64,000 bases of DNA from Pectobacterium brasiliense (GCF_016950255.1 NZ_JACGFN010000001.1:2480001-2544000); one strand, 5' to 3'. Shown: positions 37,614 to 47,588, numbered from the stretch's first letter. Program-made: numbers and translations. The notes: generated by a model from the letters alone, not told the origin.

Positions 37614-39587
37614 ATGCAGCTAAAATCGGAAAGTCGTTTTTCACATCATCATTTCCCACACAGCAAGGTGTATCGCGCCCTGCTGGTGACCGGGTTACTG
37701 GCACTGCCTGCACTCGCACAGGCAGAAAACGCGGCAGATGAAAAAATCGTCGTGACAGCAACGCAGACGAAACACACCACGCTAAGTGCGCCCGCCAGCG
37801 TTTCTGTCATCACCAGCGCCGAACTGGAAAAGATGTCGGTGAATAACGTTTCCGACGCGGTGAAAAAGCTGCCAGGCATTAACATCAATCCCTCTACCAG
37901 TTATGGCCGTAACGAAATCAAAATCCGTGGTATGCGGGCAGACTACACGCTGCTGCTGGTAAATGGTCGTCGTATAAACTCCCAAGAATCGCTCGCAACC
38001 GATATGGGGAATGATTTCGACCTGAGTTCCATTCCTATGTCGGCCATTGAACGTATCGAAGTGATTCGCGGCCCGATGTCTTCGCTGTACGGTGCCGATG
38101 CGCTGGGCGGTGTAGTCAACGTGATTCTGCGCCAGCCAGGGGAGAAAGTTGCTGGTGAGATCGGCTATAACTTTCAGGCACCGACAGAAGGCTCCGGCGG
38201 CGATAATAATCGTTTGAATGGCTACGTCAGCGGGCCATTAATAGAAAATACGTTGCTGGGTAGTTTGGTTGTTGATGGTGGCAAGCGCGATGCGTGGCGT
38301 ACCGAACAATCTAAGAATCGTAACTCAGATGCCTTGGAAAAACGCGATAACTACAGCGTGCTGGGTAACCTGACGTGGTTGATCGATTCCCAGCAGAGTC
38401 TGGATTTTGATGCAACGTATACTAAAGATGACCGTTTCGTCGACTGGAATAACTTTGGTACCACTGCTCATAATACACAAAAAATCGATCGCCTCGCTTT
38501 GGGACTCACACATAACGGTAGCTGGGATAATTTCGATACGCGGCTGCGCTACTACTACGAAAATATCGACTTAATGGACAACTCTCAGCTCAATGAAAGC
38601 GTAGCTGACATTACCCAGAATAATCAGACGGTTGATGGGCAGATTTCTGGCTATCTGGGAGACCATCTTCTGACCGGCGGCGGCGAATACCGCATAACGT
38701 CATTGGAACACAGCATGAACATGAAAGGCGGTAAAGTAGACGTCAATCAAAGCGCCCTTTTCCTGCAGGACGAGTTCAAGATTGCCGATTTAGCCCTCAC
38801 CTTTGGTGGCCGCGTCGATCACCATGAGGTTTATGGAACCGAGTTCAGCCCACGTGCTTACGCCACTTATAGTTTAACCGACAACTGGGTGATCAAAGGC
38901 GGTGTCAATAAGGCATTTAAAGCCCCAACGCTGGCTCAATTTACCAAAGGCTATTCCAAAGCGGACTGCCGCATGTTCTGCCGGCGCATAGGCAATCCAG
39001 ACCTCAAAGCAGAAACCTCTATCAGTTATGAAATCGGTACTGCCTATGAAGCTGAGAGCTTCGGCGGAGGCGTTACCTTATTTAATAATGATATCAAGGA
39101 TATGATCCAAGCTGAGGCTTGGAATGGTGTCAGGTCTACTCCTCCAGCCAATCTTACTTATTACAACGTGAGTAAAGCACGAATTCAGGGGATTGAAACT
39201 TCATTCTGGATCGATCTGACAGAGGATTTGAACTGGACTACCAACTGGACGGTTGTCGATGCCGAAGATCGCACCACCAGAAAACGCCTGAAGCAAACCC
39301 CGAAAAATACGGTTAACACGCAGTTGAACTGGCAGGCACTGGATAACCTCTCAACCTATGTGTCCTATCAGTACACCAGTAACCAATATCTGCGCGATAA
39401 AGAAGTACTTAGAACCAGAGGCTTCAATACCGTGGATATCGGTGCCACCTATACGCCGGTTAAAAACGTAGACCTGAAACTGGGCCTCACGAACCTGACC
39501 AACGAAAAACGGGATTACGTTGCTACCAACAACGACTACTTCCTGTCTGGACGTACGGTGTACGGCGGCGTGAGCTATAAGTTCTGA
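37614..39587 (+). CDS. TonB-dependent catecholate siderophore receptor
   Basis: About 657 residues from ATG 37614 (GGGG eight bases upstream), giving a signal peptide ALLVTGLLALPALAQA; an ATG-like start 75 bases earlier lacks this logic. Mature residues begin ENAADEKIVVTATQT, a TonB-box-like stretch. The plug has APASVSVITSAELEKM, IKIRGMRADYTLLLVNGRR and IERIEVIRGPMSSLYGADAL. The beta barrel ends GRTVYGGVSYKF with the terminal Phe needed for assembly. CRMFCRRIGNPDLKAETS places two Cys in an outer loop, typical of the FepA/CirA/IrgA group. It follows the exporter by about 95 bases and probably shares its Fur-regulated promoter. In Aeromonas the receptor for amonabactin is FstC; equivalence is inference. 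Confidence 0.9.
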   Translation: MQLKSESRFSHHHFPHSKVYRALLVTGLLALPALAQAENAADEKIVVTATQTKHTTLSAPASVSVITSAELEKMSVNNVSDAVKKLPGININPSTSYGRNEIKIRGMRADYTLLLVNGRRINSQESLATDMGNDFDLSSIPMSAIERIEVIRGPMSSLYGADALGGVVNVILRQPGEKVAGEIGYNFQAPTEGSGGDNNRLNGYVSGPLIENTLLGSLVVDGGKRDAWRTEQSKNRNSDALEKRDNYSVLGNLTWLIDSQQSLDFDATYTKDDRFVDWNNFGTTAHNTQKIDRLALGLTHNGSWDNFDTRLRYYYENIDLMDNSQLNESVADITQNNQTVDGQISGYLGDHLLTGGGEYRITSLEHSMNMKGGKVDVNQSALFLQDEFKIADLALTFGGRVDHHEVYGTEFSPRAYATYSLTDNWVIKGGVNKAFKAPTLAQFTKGYSKADCRMFCRRIGNPDLKAETSISYEIGTAYEAESFGGGVTLFNNDIKDMIQAEAWNGVRSTPPANLTYYNVSKARIQGIETSFWIDLTEDLNWTTNWTVVDAEDRTTRKRLKQTPKNTVNTQLNWQALDNLSTYVSYQYTSNQYLRDKEVLRTRGFNTVDIGATYTPVKNVDLKLGLTNLTNEKRDYVATNNDYFLSGRTVYGGVSYKF

Positions 39588-39614
39588 TGCCGATAGGTTC
39601 TGATCAATAACTCT

Positions 39615-39637
39615 AGCCCGCTAACGCGGGCTTTTTT
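39615..39637 (+). terminator. Rho-independent terminator of the receptor gene
   Basis: AGCCCGC at 39615-39621 and GCGGGCT at 39626-39632 with a TAAC loop and five further T residues. It overlaps the stop codon of the converging PPTase gene. Confidence 0.85.
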
Positions 39638-40352
39638 AGCAGCAGATAAAGGTGGTGACGTCGTACTCTCTCAAGAGATACGCCCCTTTAAAACGGCGTC
39701 CGGCGTAAAACGTTGGCGTCAGATCGGTCAGCAGCTCCAGCTCAAACTCACGTTTGTTGATATCCAGCGCCACCAGCCTGGCATCCAGAAAATCGAAATA
39801 GTGCCTGACCTGCGGGTAAAGCGCCTTGAACAGGCTCTCTTTCGCCGAGAAACTTACCGTCAACAAGCAACAGAACGACTCCTCACGCTCCTGAAACCAC
39901 TGGAATTCCTCGTCGCCAATGATGCCAGGCCACAGCGACTGCGCGCGTTCTTCGGAGATAAATCCTTCAATATCAACACCTACGCACGATAACTCATCGT
40001 TACGCAAATGGGCGGCACAGAGCACGCTGTCTTTGTTATGGCTGAGCGAACCGGCAATATTTCCCGGCCACTGCGGCGAGCGGTCTTCCCCGCTATGCAG
40101 AACAAAATCAGGATGTTCCAGTTTGCTCAACACGTGTTTGGCGACACAGCGCCCGGCCAGAAATTCGGCGCGGCGTTTCGGTACGGCGCGTTCTAGCGCG
40201 TCGGAGAAAGGAATGTTCGCCTCGGCAAAAAGCGCGTCGTCGTAGGCAGACAAATGGAAATGGCAGCGAGCAGTAATACCTGGGTAGGCGGCACCGTCCG
40301 TTGCCCGTGGAAAAGTAATCCATTCAACATCATCAATAAAAGCAGAAAGCAT
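39636..40352 (-). CDS. 4'-phosphopantetheinyl transferase, EntD/AmoD-like
   Basis: About 238 residues from ATG 40352, preceded by GGAG; a TTG 18 bases upstream is less likely. The family motifs are present: GSLSHNKDSVLCAA, VGVDIEGF (Mg-binding Asp and Glu) and FSAKESLFKALYP. It transfers phosphopantetheine from CoA to carrier-domain Ser residues, switching on EntB and the NRPS proteins next door. EntD-type enzymes of siderophore clusters have this length and the RRAEFLAGRCVAK region. It converges on the receptor gene. No Fur box was found upstream, so its regulation may differ from the rest of the cluster. Confidence 0.88.
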   Translation of the reverse strand: MLSAFIDDVEWITFPRATDGAAYPGITARCHFHLSAYDDALFAEANIPFSDALERAVPKRRAEFLAGRCVAKHVLSKLEHPDFVLHSGEDRSPQWPGNIAGSLSHNKDSVLCAAHLRNDELSCVGVDIEGFISEERAQSLWPGIIGDEEFQWFQEREESFCCLLTVSFSAKESLFKALYPQVRHYFDFLDARLVALDINKREFELELLTDLTPTFYAGRRFKGAYLLREYDVTTFICC

Positions 40353-40447
40353 GTTGCTCCACTCAGGCAAGCATAACGCACCCGCATTCGGTAAATGCTA
40401 CATAGGCTACGTTTAAACCCTGGAAAACGTAGGGGCTTAAACGAACA

Positions 40448-40469
40448 ATGGGCGACTTTCGCCGCCCAT
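40448..40469 (-). terminator. Probable terminator of the nucleoside transporter gene
   Basis: On the minus strand ATGGGCG and CGCCCAT pair around GCGAAAGT, followed by a T-rich TGTTCGTTT. It lies about 30 bases after the transporter stop. Confidence 0.55.
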
Positions 40470-40501
40470 CATCTCGCTACTGCAAGAATGCCTGGTTACA
40501 T

Positions 40502-41779
40502 TTACAGGGCCAGGAAGAACCCTGCGATGCAGGCGCTCATCAGGTTAGAAAGCGTACCTGCCGCAACCGCTTTCAAACCAAAACGGGCAATATCCTGGCG
40601 CCGAGTCGGTGCCATACTGCCCAAACCTCCAATAAGAATAGCAATAGACGAAAGGTTAGCAAAGCCGCACAGCGCGAACGAAATCACAGCTTTGGTATGA
40701 TCCGACAGAACCTGCAAACCCGCGGCCTGCACCACATCATCCGCTTTCAGATATTCACTGAAATTCATGTAAGCAACGAACTCATTGACGATCAGCTTCT
40801 GCCCAATAAAAGAGCCCGCCACGGTTGCTTCACTCCACGGAATACCAATCAGGAACGCGACAGGCGCAAAGCACCAGCCCAGAATCAGTTCCAGTGACAG
40901 CTGCGGGTAATCAAACCAGCCGCCGATACCGCCCAGAATACCGTTCAACACGGCGATCAAGGCGATAAACGCCAGCAGCATCGCGCCTACATTCAGCGCC
41001 AGTTGCATACCAGAAGCCGCACCGCTTGCCGCAGCATCAATAACGTTAGCGGGGCGATCGTCTTCATCGACAAAGCCGACCATCTTATCATGGTCGTGCG
41101 TTTTTTCCGTTTCCGGCACCATCAGTTTGGCGAACAGTAACCCGCCCGGCGCAGCCATAAAGGAGGCCGCAATCAGGTATTCCAACGGCACGCCCATCTG
41201 GGCATAGCCCGCCATCACCGCACCTGCAATCGACGCCAACCCGCCGCACATTACCGCAAACAGCTCTGACTGCGTCATGTTGGCAATATACGGACGGACC
41301 ACCAGCGGCGCTTCCGTTTGGCCGACAAAGATATTGGCCGTTGCAGAAAGGGATTCAGTACGGGAGGTTCCCAACAGTTTCTGCAATCCGCCACCGAGTA
41401 CCTTGATGACCAACTGCATAATGCCCATGTAGTACAACACGGCGATAAGGGAAGAGAAAAAGACGATAATCGGCAATACGCGGAGTGCGAAAACAAACCC
41501 ACCACCGCCAAAAACTTCGAACATTTTGTCGGATACCAAACCGCCAAACATGAACGAAACGCCTTGATTTCCGTAGGCGATAACGTTTGCTACACCGCCC
41601 GTCAAACCTTCAAGAATCTTGCGGCCTACTGGTACATACAGCACCAGTGCACCGATACCGACCTGAAGAATGAAAGCACCGGCTACGGTGCGCAATCTGA
41701 TAGCTTTACGGTTATTGGACAGCATAACCGCGCACAGTATCAGAACAATCATGCCGATGAGACTCATAACGAGTTGCAT
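40502..41779 (-). CDS. Concentrative nucleoside transporter (NupC/CNT family)
   Basis: 425 residues, typical of the family, with many membrane helices. Conserved CNT pieces include [17 protein letters not shown], the substrate and cation site, [33 protein letters not shown] and [13 protein letters not shown], ending with [20 protein letters not shown]. It imports nucleosides with protons or sodium. A predicted CRP site lies upstream, in line with catabolite control of nucleoside uptake. It could be NupC, NupX or PsuT in E. coli terms; the alignment needed to choose is not available. Confidence 0.88.
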   Translation of the reverse strand: MQLVMSLIGMIVLILCAVMLSNNRKAIRLRTVAGAFILQVGIGALVLYVPVGRKILEGLTGGVANVIAYGNQGVSFMFGGLVSDKMFEVFGGGGFVFALRVLPIIVFFSSLIAVLYYMGIMQLVIKVLGGGLQKLLGTSRTESLSATANIFVGQTEAPLVVRPYIANMTQSELFAVMCGGLASIAGAVMAGYAQMGVPLEYLIAASFMAAPGGLLFAKLMVPETEKTHDHDKMVGFVDEDDRPANVIDAAASGAASGMQLALNVGAMLLAFIALIAVLNGILGGIGGWFDYPQLSLELILGWCFAPVAFLIGIPWSEATVAGSFIGQKLIVNEFVAYMNFSEYLKADDVVQAAGLQVLSDHTKAVISFALCGFANLSSIAILIGGLGSMAPTRRQDIARFGLKAVAAGTLSNLMSACIAGFFLAL

Positions 41780-42081
41780 GTGCAGTTCCCTATAACGCGT
41801 GAAAAAAGTGAGAGCATAATAAAAATCGTGTCGTCAGAGCGGTAAGCACGCGCTGGCGAGCCGATTATAGAGATAGGCCCGTAAAGGTCGCTAATTTATG
41901 TCACAAATACATACAACATCGAACAGTCCAAAACACCAAAAAGTGATCTTCATCACAATTTTATGGATGATATATGAAATCGAAATGACTGTTCTGTCTG
42001 CTGTTGCACAGAAATAAGAGAAAAGCGAAAGCAAACAGGCTTCCGCTTTAGGGGAAGGGTTTCAGCATAACGGTAGCAGTG
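41780..42081. other. Intergenic region upstream of the nucleoside transporter
   Basis: About 300 bases between the transporter start and the end of yjjV. It is AT-rich and holds the transporter promoter and the predicted CRP site. No gene is seen. Confidence 0.5.
41942..41957 (-). promoter_or_regulatory. Predicted CRP-cAMP site
   Basis: AGTGATCTTCATCACA fits TGTGA-N6-TCACA with one mismatch in the left half. It is about 165 bases before the transporter start codon, far but possible for an activator site. Confidence 0.5.
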
Positions 42082-42879
42082 TTAGGTCGGGGTAAGTCGC
42101 CCAAACAGCCTGAACGAATTCTGCCACAGCGCCTCAGCAATCTCTTCAGGCGGCTCTGCACGTAGCTCACACAGCGTTTGAAACGCGCACGAAATACGCT
42201 CGGGTCGATTGGGCTGCCCCTGATAGCCACTCATCGGCATATCGGGCGCGTCAGTTTCCAGCAGCAGCCGATCTAACGGCAGCCGCGCGATCGCCTGACG
42301 CGTTTTATTCGCTCTGTCATAAGTAATGGTTCCTCCCACGCCGATGTAGTAGCCCAACCGGATAAAGGCCTGCGCCTGCGCCAGGCTGCCTGCAAACCCA
42401 TGAACTACGCCAGTACGCGGCACGTCGATACGGCGGAGCAATTGCGCCAGCCTGTCGTGACTGCGTCGCGAGTGCAGGATCGTCGGGAGATCGTATTTTT
42501 TCGCCAGCCGAAGCTGAGCCTCAAGAAAGGTAAGCTGTCGCTCAAACTGCGGTTCCGGCATATAGAGATCCAACCCAATTTCCCCCACCGCCACCAGCGT
42601 TACAGGCCGCTGGCGCAGTTCCTCTTCCAGACGGAGCAGGTCGCTTTCCTGATGTTCAGCGATATAAAGCGGGTGAAGACCCAGTGCGGCATAAAGTGGA
42701 GAGTAGGTGCGAGCGAGCGTCAACACGCGCTCAAAATGCTGAGAAGCCACAGCCGGAATAATGATGCGCTCAACCCCAGCGTCTTGCGCCAGACGTAAGC
42801 TTTCCGGTGCATCATCATAAAAGAGGGGAAAATCGAAATGACAGTGGGTGTCGATAAAGCGGTGTCGTTCAGAAAGCAC
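42082..42879 (-). CDS. yjjV: TatD-family metal-dependent hydrolase YjjV
   Basis: About 265 residues from GTG 42879, six bases after GGAGAG; this matches E. coli YjjV length better than a TTG 33 bases earlier. Metal ligands are visible: FIDTHCHFDF with the paired His, GEIGLDLY with Glu, HSRRSHDRL, HGFAGSLAQA and LLLETDAPDMP with the Asp. TatD proteins are DNases or phosphoesterases, and the physiological substrate of YjjV is not settled. It lies near osmY and ytjA as in many enterobacteria, here without the usual yjjU partner. Confidence 0.88.
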   Translation of the reverse strand: MLSERHRFIDTHCHFDFPLFYDDAPESLRLAQDAGVERIIIPAVASQHFERVLTLARTYSPLYAALGLHPLYIAEHQESDLLRLEEELRQRPVTLVAVGEIGLDLYMPEPQFERQLTFLEAQLRLAKKYDLPTILHSRRSHDRLAQLLRRIDVPRTGVVHGFAGSLAQAQAFIRLGYYIGVGGTITYDRANKTRQAIARLPLDRLLLETDAPDMPMSGYQGQPNRPERISCAFQTLCELRAEPPEEIAEALWQNSFRLFGRLTPT

Positions 42880-42993
42880 GTTGCTTCTCTCCGTCAAGAT
42901 TAGGCCCGTCAATATGAGGCGACCTAATCTACGTCCAAGGACTATCCTGCCAAAGCCTCATGGCAGAATCGGACTTGTCGTTGCGGTGAAGCC

Positions 42994-43182
42994 TCAGTGT
43001 AACGTGGTTTTCTCTGAGGATACCTCTTCGTGCGCTTTTCCGTAACCCTCTTGCAAGACGCCGGACAGGTAATCATTACTCCCTTCCAGCCAGGCACAGT
43101 CGCTGTCAAACCAATCAGCCCACAGCGCCAGAAAATTCCCTTTCCACTGTTTCCATTTGCCAACAACGATATCGCTATTCAT
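42994..43182 (-). CDS. CsbD-like small stress protein
   Basis: 62 residues from the second ATG of ATGATG behind AGGAGG. The pattern MNSDIVVGKWKQWKG, then LWADWFDSDCAWLEGSND and GVLQEGYGKA matches the CsbD/YjbJ family (general-stress small proteins). Function is unknown, but members respond to osmotic and RpoS stress, which fits its place beside ytjA and osmY. It is more Trp-rich and acidic than YjbJ, so it may be a diverged paralogue. Confidence 0.75.
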   Translation of the reverse strand: MNSDIVVGKWKQWKGNFLALWADWFDSDCAWLEGSNDYLSGVLQEGYGKAHEEVSSEKTTLH

Positions 43183-43336
43183 CATGACCCTCCTGATAAA
43201 CTGTCGAAATGCAGCAAATACGCGAGTCGTATTAGTCAAAGGTAGTGTGCCGGTAAAATATGACAGCCGCGTGGCGCGGCTGTGTGCTCTGTATGACATT
43301 TCTTTCTATGGAGAAAGAATGAAAGAAGGTGCTGTG

Positions 43337-43498
43337 CTACGGCCGTTTCCGACCCGTGAACAAGCTAACCAGGAACAGAATAATACCGACCACAAAGACG
43401 ATTTTCGCCGCGCCAGCTGCTGTACCGGCCAATCCGCCGAAGCCCAGTGCTGCCGCGATCAGTGCGATGACTAAAAATATAATGCCCCAACGAAACAT
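43337..43498 (-). CDS. ytjA: YtjA/DUF1328 small membrane protein
   Basis: 53 residues with two hydrophobic helices: [20 protein letters not shown] and a second one beginning [16 protein letters not shown], ending GRKRP. It is nearly identical to E. coli YtjA. The start is supported by an AAGGAGAG site. It is an inner-membrane protein of unknown role, downstream of osmY on the same strand. Confidence 0.93.
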   Translation of the reverse strand: MFRWGIIFLVIALIAAALGFGGLAGTAAGAAKIVFVVGIILFLVSLFTGRKRP

Positions 43499-43648
43499 AC
43501 GCTCTCCTTACCAGACAAAAAATGAAAAATAATGGTGGTCATCCTGACGCGCTTCATGCGTCCTGACTGCGTATCCACAGATGGTATTTTATTATGCGGA
43601 TTAGGTGGAGTTACCCGCTAAGACGGATAACCCCATGTGAAATGGCTA

Positions 43649-44257
43649 TTATTTAACAGTCAGGTCGTTCTTGACGCTTTTCACGCCGTCAACGGCCTTC
43701 GCAATACTTTCAGCCCGATCGGACTGCGCTTTGTTGTCCACTTCACCGCTCAGTAGCACAACGCCAGTCTGAGTTTCGACTTTCACTTTACGTGACGGAA
43801 CAATGTCATCCGCCAGCAGTTTGGCCTTAATCGTGCTGGTCACCACTGCATCATCGGCATAAGCGCCAACCGATTGTGATTGATTATCTTTAACCTGCAG
43901 TTTGTCGCTAACGGATTGCACGCCCTCAACCTGGGTGGCAATTTCCACCGCTCGGGTGCTGAGTGCCTGGCTACCGACAAAGCCACTCAGTGTGACGACA
44001 CCTTTTGACGTTTCAACTGAAATATCGCTGCTGGTAATGGATTTATCTTCCAGCAACGCACTCTTCACTTTTGCCGTGACAGCACTGTCACTCATGTAGC
44101 CAGATGCTTTATTGGCGGAGCTATCGATTTTTGCACCAGTTGTATCCGCGATACGATCTACTTTCTGCCCTAATGTTTCTTCTGCCATAGCACCGCCAGC
44201 CAGAATAGAACCCAGAGCAACTACGATCAGCGATTGTGTCAATGTGGTCTTTTTCAT
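43649..44257 (-). CDS. osmY: Osmotically induced periplasmic protein OsmY
   Basis: 202 residues from ATG 44257 (AGGAAG upstream), giving a signal peptide ending AGGAMAEET. Two BON domains follow: SAVTAKVKSALLEDKSITSS with VVTLSGFVGS, and VVTSTIKAKLLADDIVPSRK with VVLLSGEVDNKAQ. It matches E. coli OsmY in length and order. OsmY is an RpoS-dependent periplasmic chaperone-like protein induced by osmotic stress. The leader of about 370 bases may hold extra control; a perfect dyad lies about 220 bases upstream. Confidence 0.93.
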   Translation of the reverse strand: MKKTTLTQSLIVVALGSILAGGAMAEETLGQKVDRIADTTGAKIDSSANKASGYMSDSAVTAKVKSALLEDKSITSSDISVETSKGVVTLSGFVGSQALSTRAVEIATQVEGVQSVSDKLQVKDNQSQSVGAYADDAVVTSTIKAKLLADDIVPSRKVKVETQTGVVLLSGEVDNKAQSDRAESIAKAVDGVKSVKNDLTVK

Positions 44258-44629
44258 CGATGTCTTCCTTCTTATGCTTTTCTCTAAGCCCGACACAGTC
44301 TGTGTGAGCCACGTTAACGCCTGCACCGTCATCAGCAAATCAAGGTGATAATGACGTTACCAATACTCCGATGATTCTCTCTTCTTACATAAAAAATCAG
44401 AGCATTAAATTGCAAAGGCGAAAAAAATCAAAATAATGAACCAACTTAGATTACGTTAACAGTTGAACAAGCCAAGTCAGTTAACACGCTGTTAACTATA
44501 GCCTACAGAATGGAAAATCACAGGGGAGCAAGGGAATATGCGCAGCAATTCAGATTTGTCTGTTGCACTGAAGCGAGAAATCACAGTAGGGAAAAAACTA
44601 GGGTAATACATTGTTTTTAAATACATTTA
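44258..44629. other. Leader region of osmY
   Basis: About 370 AT-rich bases between osmY and the prfC terminator. It contains three GTTAAC hexamers within 42 bases (44455, 44480, 44491), two of them inside a perfect dyad listed separately. No gene is seen. Confidence 0.4.
44479..44497. promoter_or_regulatory. Perfect 8-bp dyad, possible operator
   Basis: AGTTAACA-CGC-TGTTAACT. The arms are exact inverted repeats, typical in size for a dimeric regulator. The regulator is unknown. Confidence 0.35.
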
Positions 44630-44679
44630 AAAATAAAAACACCCGGCACTTTTGGCCTAAAGCCAAGCATAACCGGGTG
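44630..44679 (-). terminator. Terminator of prfC
   Basis: On the minus strand CACCCGG (44679-44673) pairs with CCGGGTG (44646-44640), enclosing an inner TTGGC/GCCAA stem, and is followed by TTTTTATTTTT. It lies about 80 bases after the prfC stop. Confidence 0.8.
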
Positions 44680-44761
44680 ATAATTATTTTAACAATGTGG
44701 TCAAGATGTAAACACCACAGTCACGATGATTTTCATGAAATCGTAGCGCCACCGCTCAAAA

Positions 44762-46351
44762 TTAATGCTCGCGCGTTTGGTGGAACGTTACTTCTGGATA
44801 GCGCTCCCGCGTCAGGTTCAGGTTCACCATCGTCGGAGCAACGTAGGCCAGATTATCTCCGCCATCGAGTGCCAGATGCAGTTCGTTCTTACGCTTAAAT
44901 TCCTCGAATTTCTTCACATCGCTGCACTCAACCCAGCGCGCGGTAGAAACGTTCACCGACTCGTAAATCGCCTCAACATTGTATTCCGTTTTCAGACGGG
45001 CAACGACCACATCAAACTGCAGCACACCGACCGCCCCAACGATCAGATCGTTGTTGGTCAGTGGACGGAAGACCTGCACCGCACCTTCCTCGGACAGCTG
45101 TACCAGCCCTTTAAGCAGCTGTTTCTGCTTGAGCGGGTCACGCAGGCGGATACGACGGAATAGTTCCGGCGCAAAGTTGGGGATACCGGTGAATTTCATG
45201 TCTTCACCCTGTGTAAACGTATCGCCAATCTGGATAGTGCCGTGGTTATGTAACCCGATGATATCGCCGGGGTAGGCTTCTTCAATGTGGGAACGGTCAC
45301 CTGCCATAAAGGTCAGCGCATCTGAAATCACCACGTCTTTGCCCGTACGCACCTGACGCAGCTTCATGCTCTTTTCATATCTCCCGGACACCACGCGCAT
45401 AAACGCCACGCGGTCACGGTGTTTCGGGTCCATATTGGCCTGAATCTTGAACACAAAGCCGGTGAATTTCTCTTCCGCTGCCGTCACTTCACGGGTATCC
45501 GTTTTACGCGGCATCGGCGCAGGAGCCCAGGCGACTAAGCCGTCCAGCATATGGTCAACGCCGAAGTTACCTAGCGCCGTACCAAAGAAGACCGGCGTCA
45601 GTTCACCAGCCAGAAACGCGTCCAGCTCAAATTCGTGCGATGCCCCTTGCACCAGCTCCAGCTCTTCACGCAATTGCGCAGCCAGCTCTTCGCCAACGGC
45701 AGTATCCAGTTCCGGGTTATTCAGCCCTTTAACGATGCGCACTTCCTGAATCGTATGGCCTTTACCGGTCTGATACAGATAGGTTTCGTCTTTATAAAGG
45801 TGGTACACGCCTTTGAACAATTTGCCGCAGCCAATCGGCCAGGTAATTGGCGCACAGGCAATCTTAAGCTCGCTCTCGACTTCATCCAGCACTTCCATCG
45901 GATCGCGGATGTCACGGTCAAGTTTGTTCATGAACGTCAGAATCGGAGTGTCGCGCAGACGAGTAACTTCCATCAGCTTACGCGTACGATCTTCGACGCC
46001 TTTTGCGGCATCGATCACCATCAGGCAGCAGTCCACCGCCGTCAGCGTACGATAGGTATCTTCGGAGAAGTCTTCGTGGCCTGGGGTATCCAGCAGATTC
46101 ACCAGGCAATCACGGTAGGGAAACTGCATCACGGAAGTGGTGATGGAGATACCACGCTGCTTTTCCATCTCCATCCAGTCGGATTTCGCATGTTGGTTCG
46201 AACCACGCCCTTTTACCGTACCGGCAGTCTGGATCGCCTGTCCGAACAGTAGGACCTTTTCGGTAATCGTGGTTTTACCGGCATCGGGGTGAGAAATGAT
46301 AGCGAACGTTCTTCTTTTCGAGACTTCGCGGGCGTATTCACTTGGAGACAT
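44762..46351 (-). CDS. prfC: Peptide chain release factor 3
   Basis: 529 residues from ATG 46351, exactly the E. coli RF3 length; an in-frame GTG nine codons earlier is possible but gives a longer form. It is a translational GTPase with [14 protein letters not shown] (P-loop), [16 protein letters not shown] (G3), FMNKLDRD (G4) and [20 protein letters not shown] in the switch region. The C-terminus FHQTREH is identical to E. coli. RF3 removes RF1 or RF2 from the ribosome after termination and contributes to quality control. Single gene with its own terminator. Confidence 0.95.
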   Translation of the reverse strand: MSPSEYAREVSKRRTFAIISHPDAGKTTITEKVLLFGQAIQTAGTVKGRGSNQHAKSDWMEMEKQRGISITTSVMQFPYRDCLVNLLDTPGHEDFSEDTYRTLTAVDCCLMVIDAAKGVEDRTRKLMEVTRLRDTPILTFMNKLDRDIRDPMEVLDEVESELKIACAPITWPIGCGKLFKGVYHLYKDETYLYQTGKGHTIQEVRIVKGLNNPELDTAVGEELAAQLREELELVQGASHEFELDAFLAGELTPVFFGTALGNFGVDHMLDGLVAWAPAPMPRKTDTREVTAAEEKFTGFVFKIQANMDPKHRDRVAFMRVVSGRYEKSMKLRQVRTGKDVVISDALTFMAGDRSHIEEAYPGDIIGLHNHGTIQIGDTFTQGEDMKFTGIPNFAPELFRRIRLRDPLKQKQLLKGLVQLSEEGAVQVFRPLTNNDLIVGAVGVLQFDVVVARLKTEYNVEAIYESVNVSTARWVECSDVKKFEEFKRKNELHLALDGGDNLAYVAPTMVNLNLTRERYPEVTFHQTREH

Positions 46352-46642
46352 GATTTTCAGGTTTCTTTTGTTAGCCACCCGGCGTCAGCATCAAGTCAAC
46401 AACACACCGATGTCAGATCGTCAGGCAAAGCGGAAATAAACTGTAGCCGAGCATTTTCCCTGATTTAACGTGCGGACACAATCGGTGATGGCATAAACCG
46501 CGCAGAGACATCATGCCCGTCGTCACCGTTCTGATACCGTTATCAACAATTACGCCATAAATCATTTATAAAGTTATCATTTATCTTTGCCGATAATATT
46601 TGGGTCAACATTTAACCACTTGATCGCACTTAAGGAGAGAGT

Positions 46643-47578
46643 ATGAGCTTGTCTGTAAATAATACGGGTTATAGCAATTCTCAGGCCCAAAGCACCGCGA
46701 CATCATCGGCTACAGCACAGTCAGCGACAGAAAAATCGACAACGGCAGAGCCCACCACAACAAACAGTGACAGCATAAAAGTCGTCGATCCTATTACCGG
46801 AAAAACCATCACCTTCCCCAGCAATATAAAAATCTCTGCGGAAGCGATGGCACGATTGAAAGAAAATGCCAGCAAGCCCCCCTCTTCCTCCTTGACTGAG
46901 GAGGAGAAAAGTAAAGCGCTAGAGGATATCCTTAAAACGCGGAATCTCATTCAGCAAAGCAACACGACCAATACTAACCTAGGCATCAAGTTATCTATTG
47001 ACCCCATCGGTACAAACGAAATGGCGCTTGAGCTCTGGTCAAATAACCTCAAAGAAGACAGCGGCATTAGTAAAGAAGAGTTTGTCGGCCTGGTTCATCA
47101 GGCACTGTCTAAACCATCTGATGTGACAACATGGAGCTATACCACCGATAGCATAGAAATCACGCTAAAAGCCGCAAAGCTGGAAGAACTCAAAAACCGC
47201 TATGTGGATAGCAGCGCTCACCAGAAAGCCGATCAAGATATTCAGGATTTCATCAAATACCAGTCTGATGCGCTGAGTAACCTGGAAAAAAACATTCTGC
47301 AAGATGAGTATCAGCGCAGCGTCGATACGGGAGACACCGATAAGGCGAACGCGACTTTTCTGGAATTGCAAAAAAATGCGGAAGGCACATCGGCCACGCA
47401 GGTTCAACGGCAGCAAATACTTTCTCTGGCAGCCTCAAAGCGTGCGGATTCCTTGTTCGACAGCTTTCGCAGCTATATCTCTGCCACCACGGCTGATCGC
47501 TATACCAAGAACGATCATCTCTCGGTAGTCAGCAAACTTCAGACACACTGGCTTCAGTTCCAGCAGCAATTGAAATAG
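46643..47578 (+). CDS. Unrecognised 311-residue protein with Ser/Thr-rich N-terminus
   Basis: I do not recognise the family. A strong ribosome-binding site (AAGGAG) and a downstream hairpin support a real single gene. Residues 1-45 are rich in Ser, Thr, Ala and Gln (SNSQAQSTATSSATAQSA) with no signal peptide. DPITGKTITFPSNIKIS follows at about 49-65, then a mostly helical, charged body (SISKEEF-like GISKEEFVGLVHQALSKP, later KADQDIQDFIKYQSDALSN and LQKNAEGTSATQVQRQQI). No Cys and no membrane segment are seen. A disordered Ser/Thr-rich start before a helical domain is common among type III secreted substrates and flagellar proteins, but this is only a resemblance. It lies between prfC and smp, a place empty in E. 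coli. Confidence 0.7.
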   Translation: MSLSVNNTGYSNSQAQSTATSSATAQSATEKSTTAEPTTTNSDSIKVVDPITGKTITFPSNIKISAEAMARLKENASKPPSSSLTEEEKSKALEDILKTRNLIQQSNTTNTNLGIKLSIDPIGTNEMALELWSNNLKEDSGISKEEFVGLVHQALSKPSDVTTWSYTTDSIEITLKAAKLEELKNRYVDSSAHQKADQDIQDFIKYQSDALSNLEKNILQDEYQRSVDTGDTDKANATFLELQKNAEGTSATQVQRQQILSLAASKRADSLFDSFRSYISATTADRYTKNDHLSVVSKLQTHWLQFQQQLK

Positions 47579-47588
47579 CCTCGTCACG

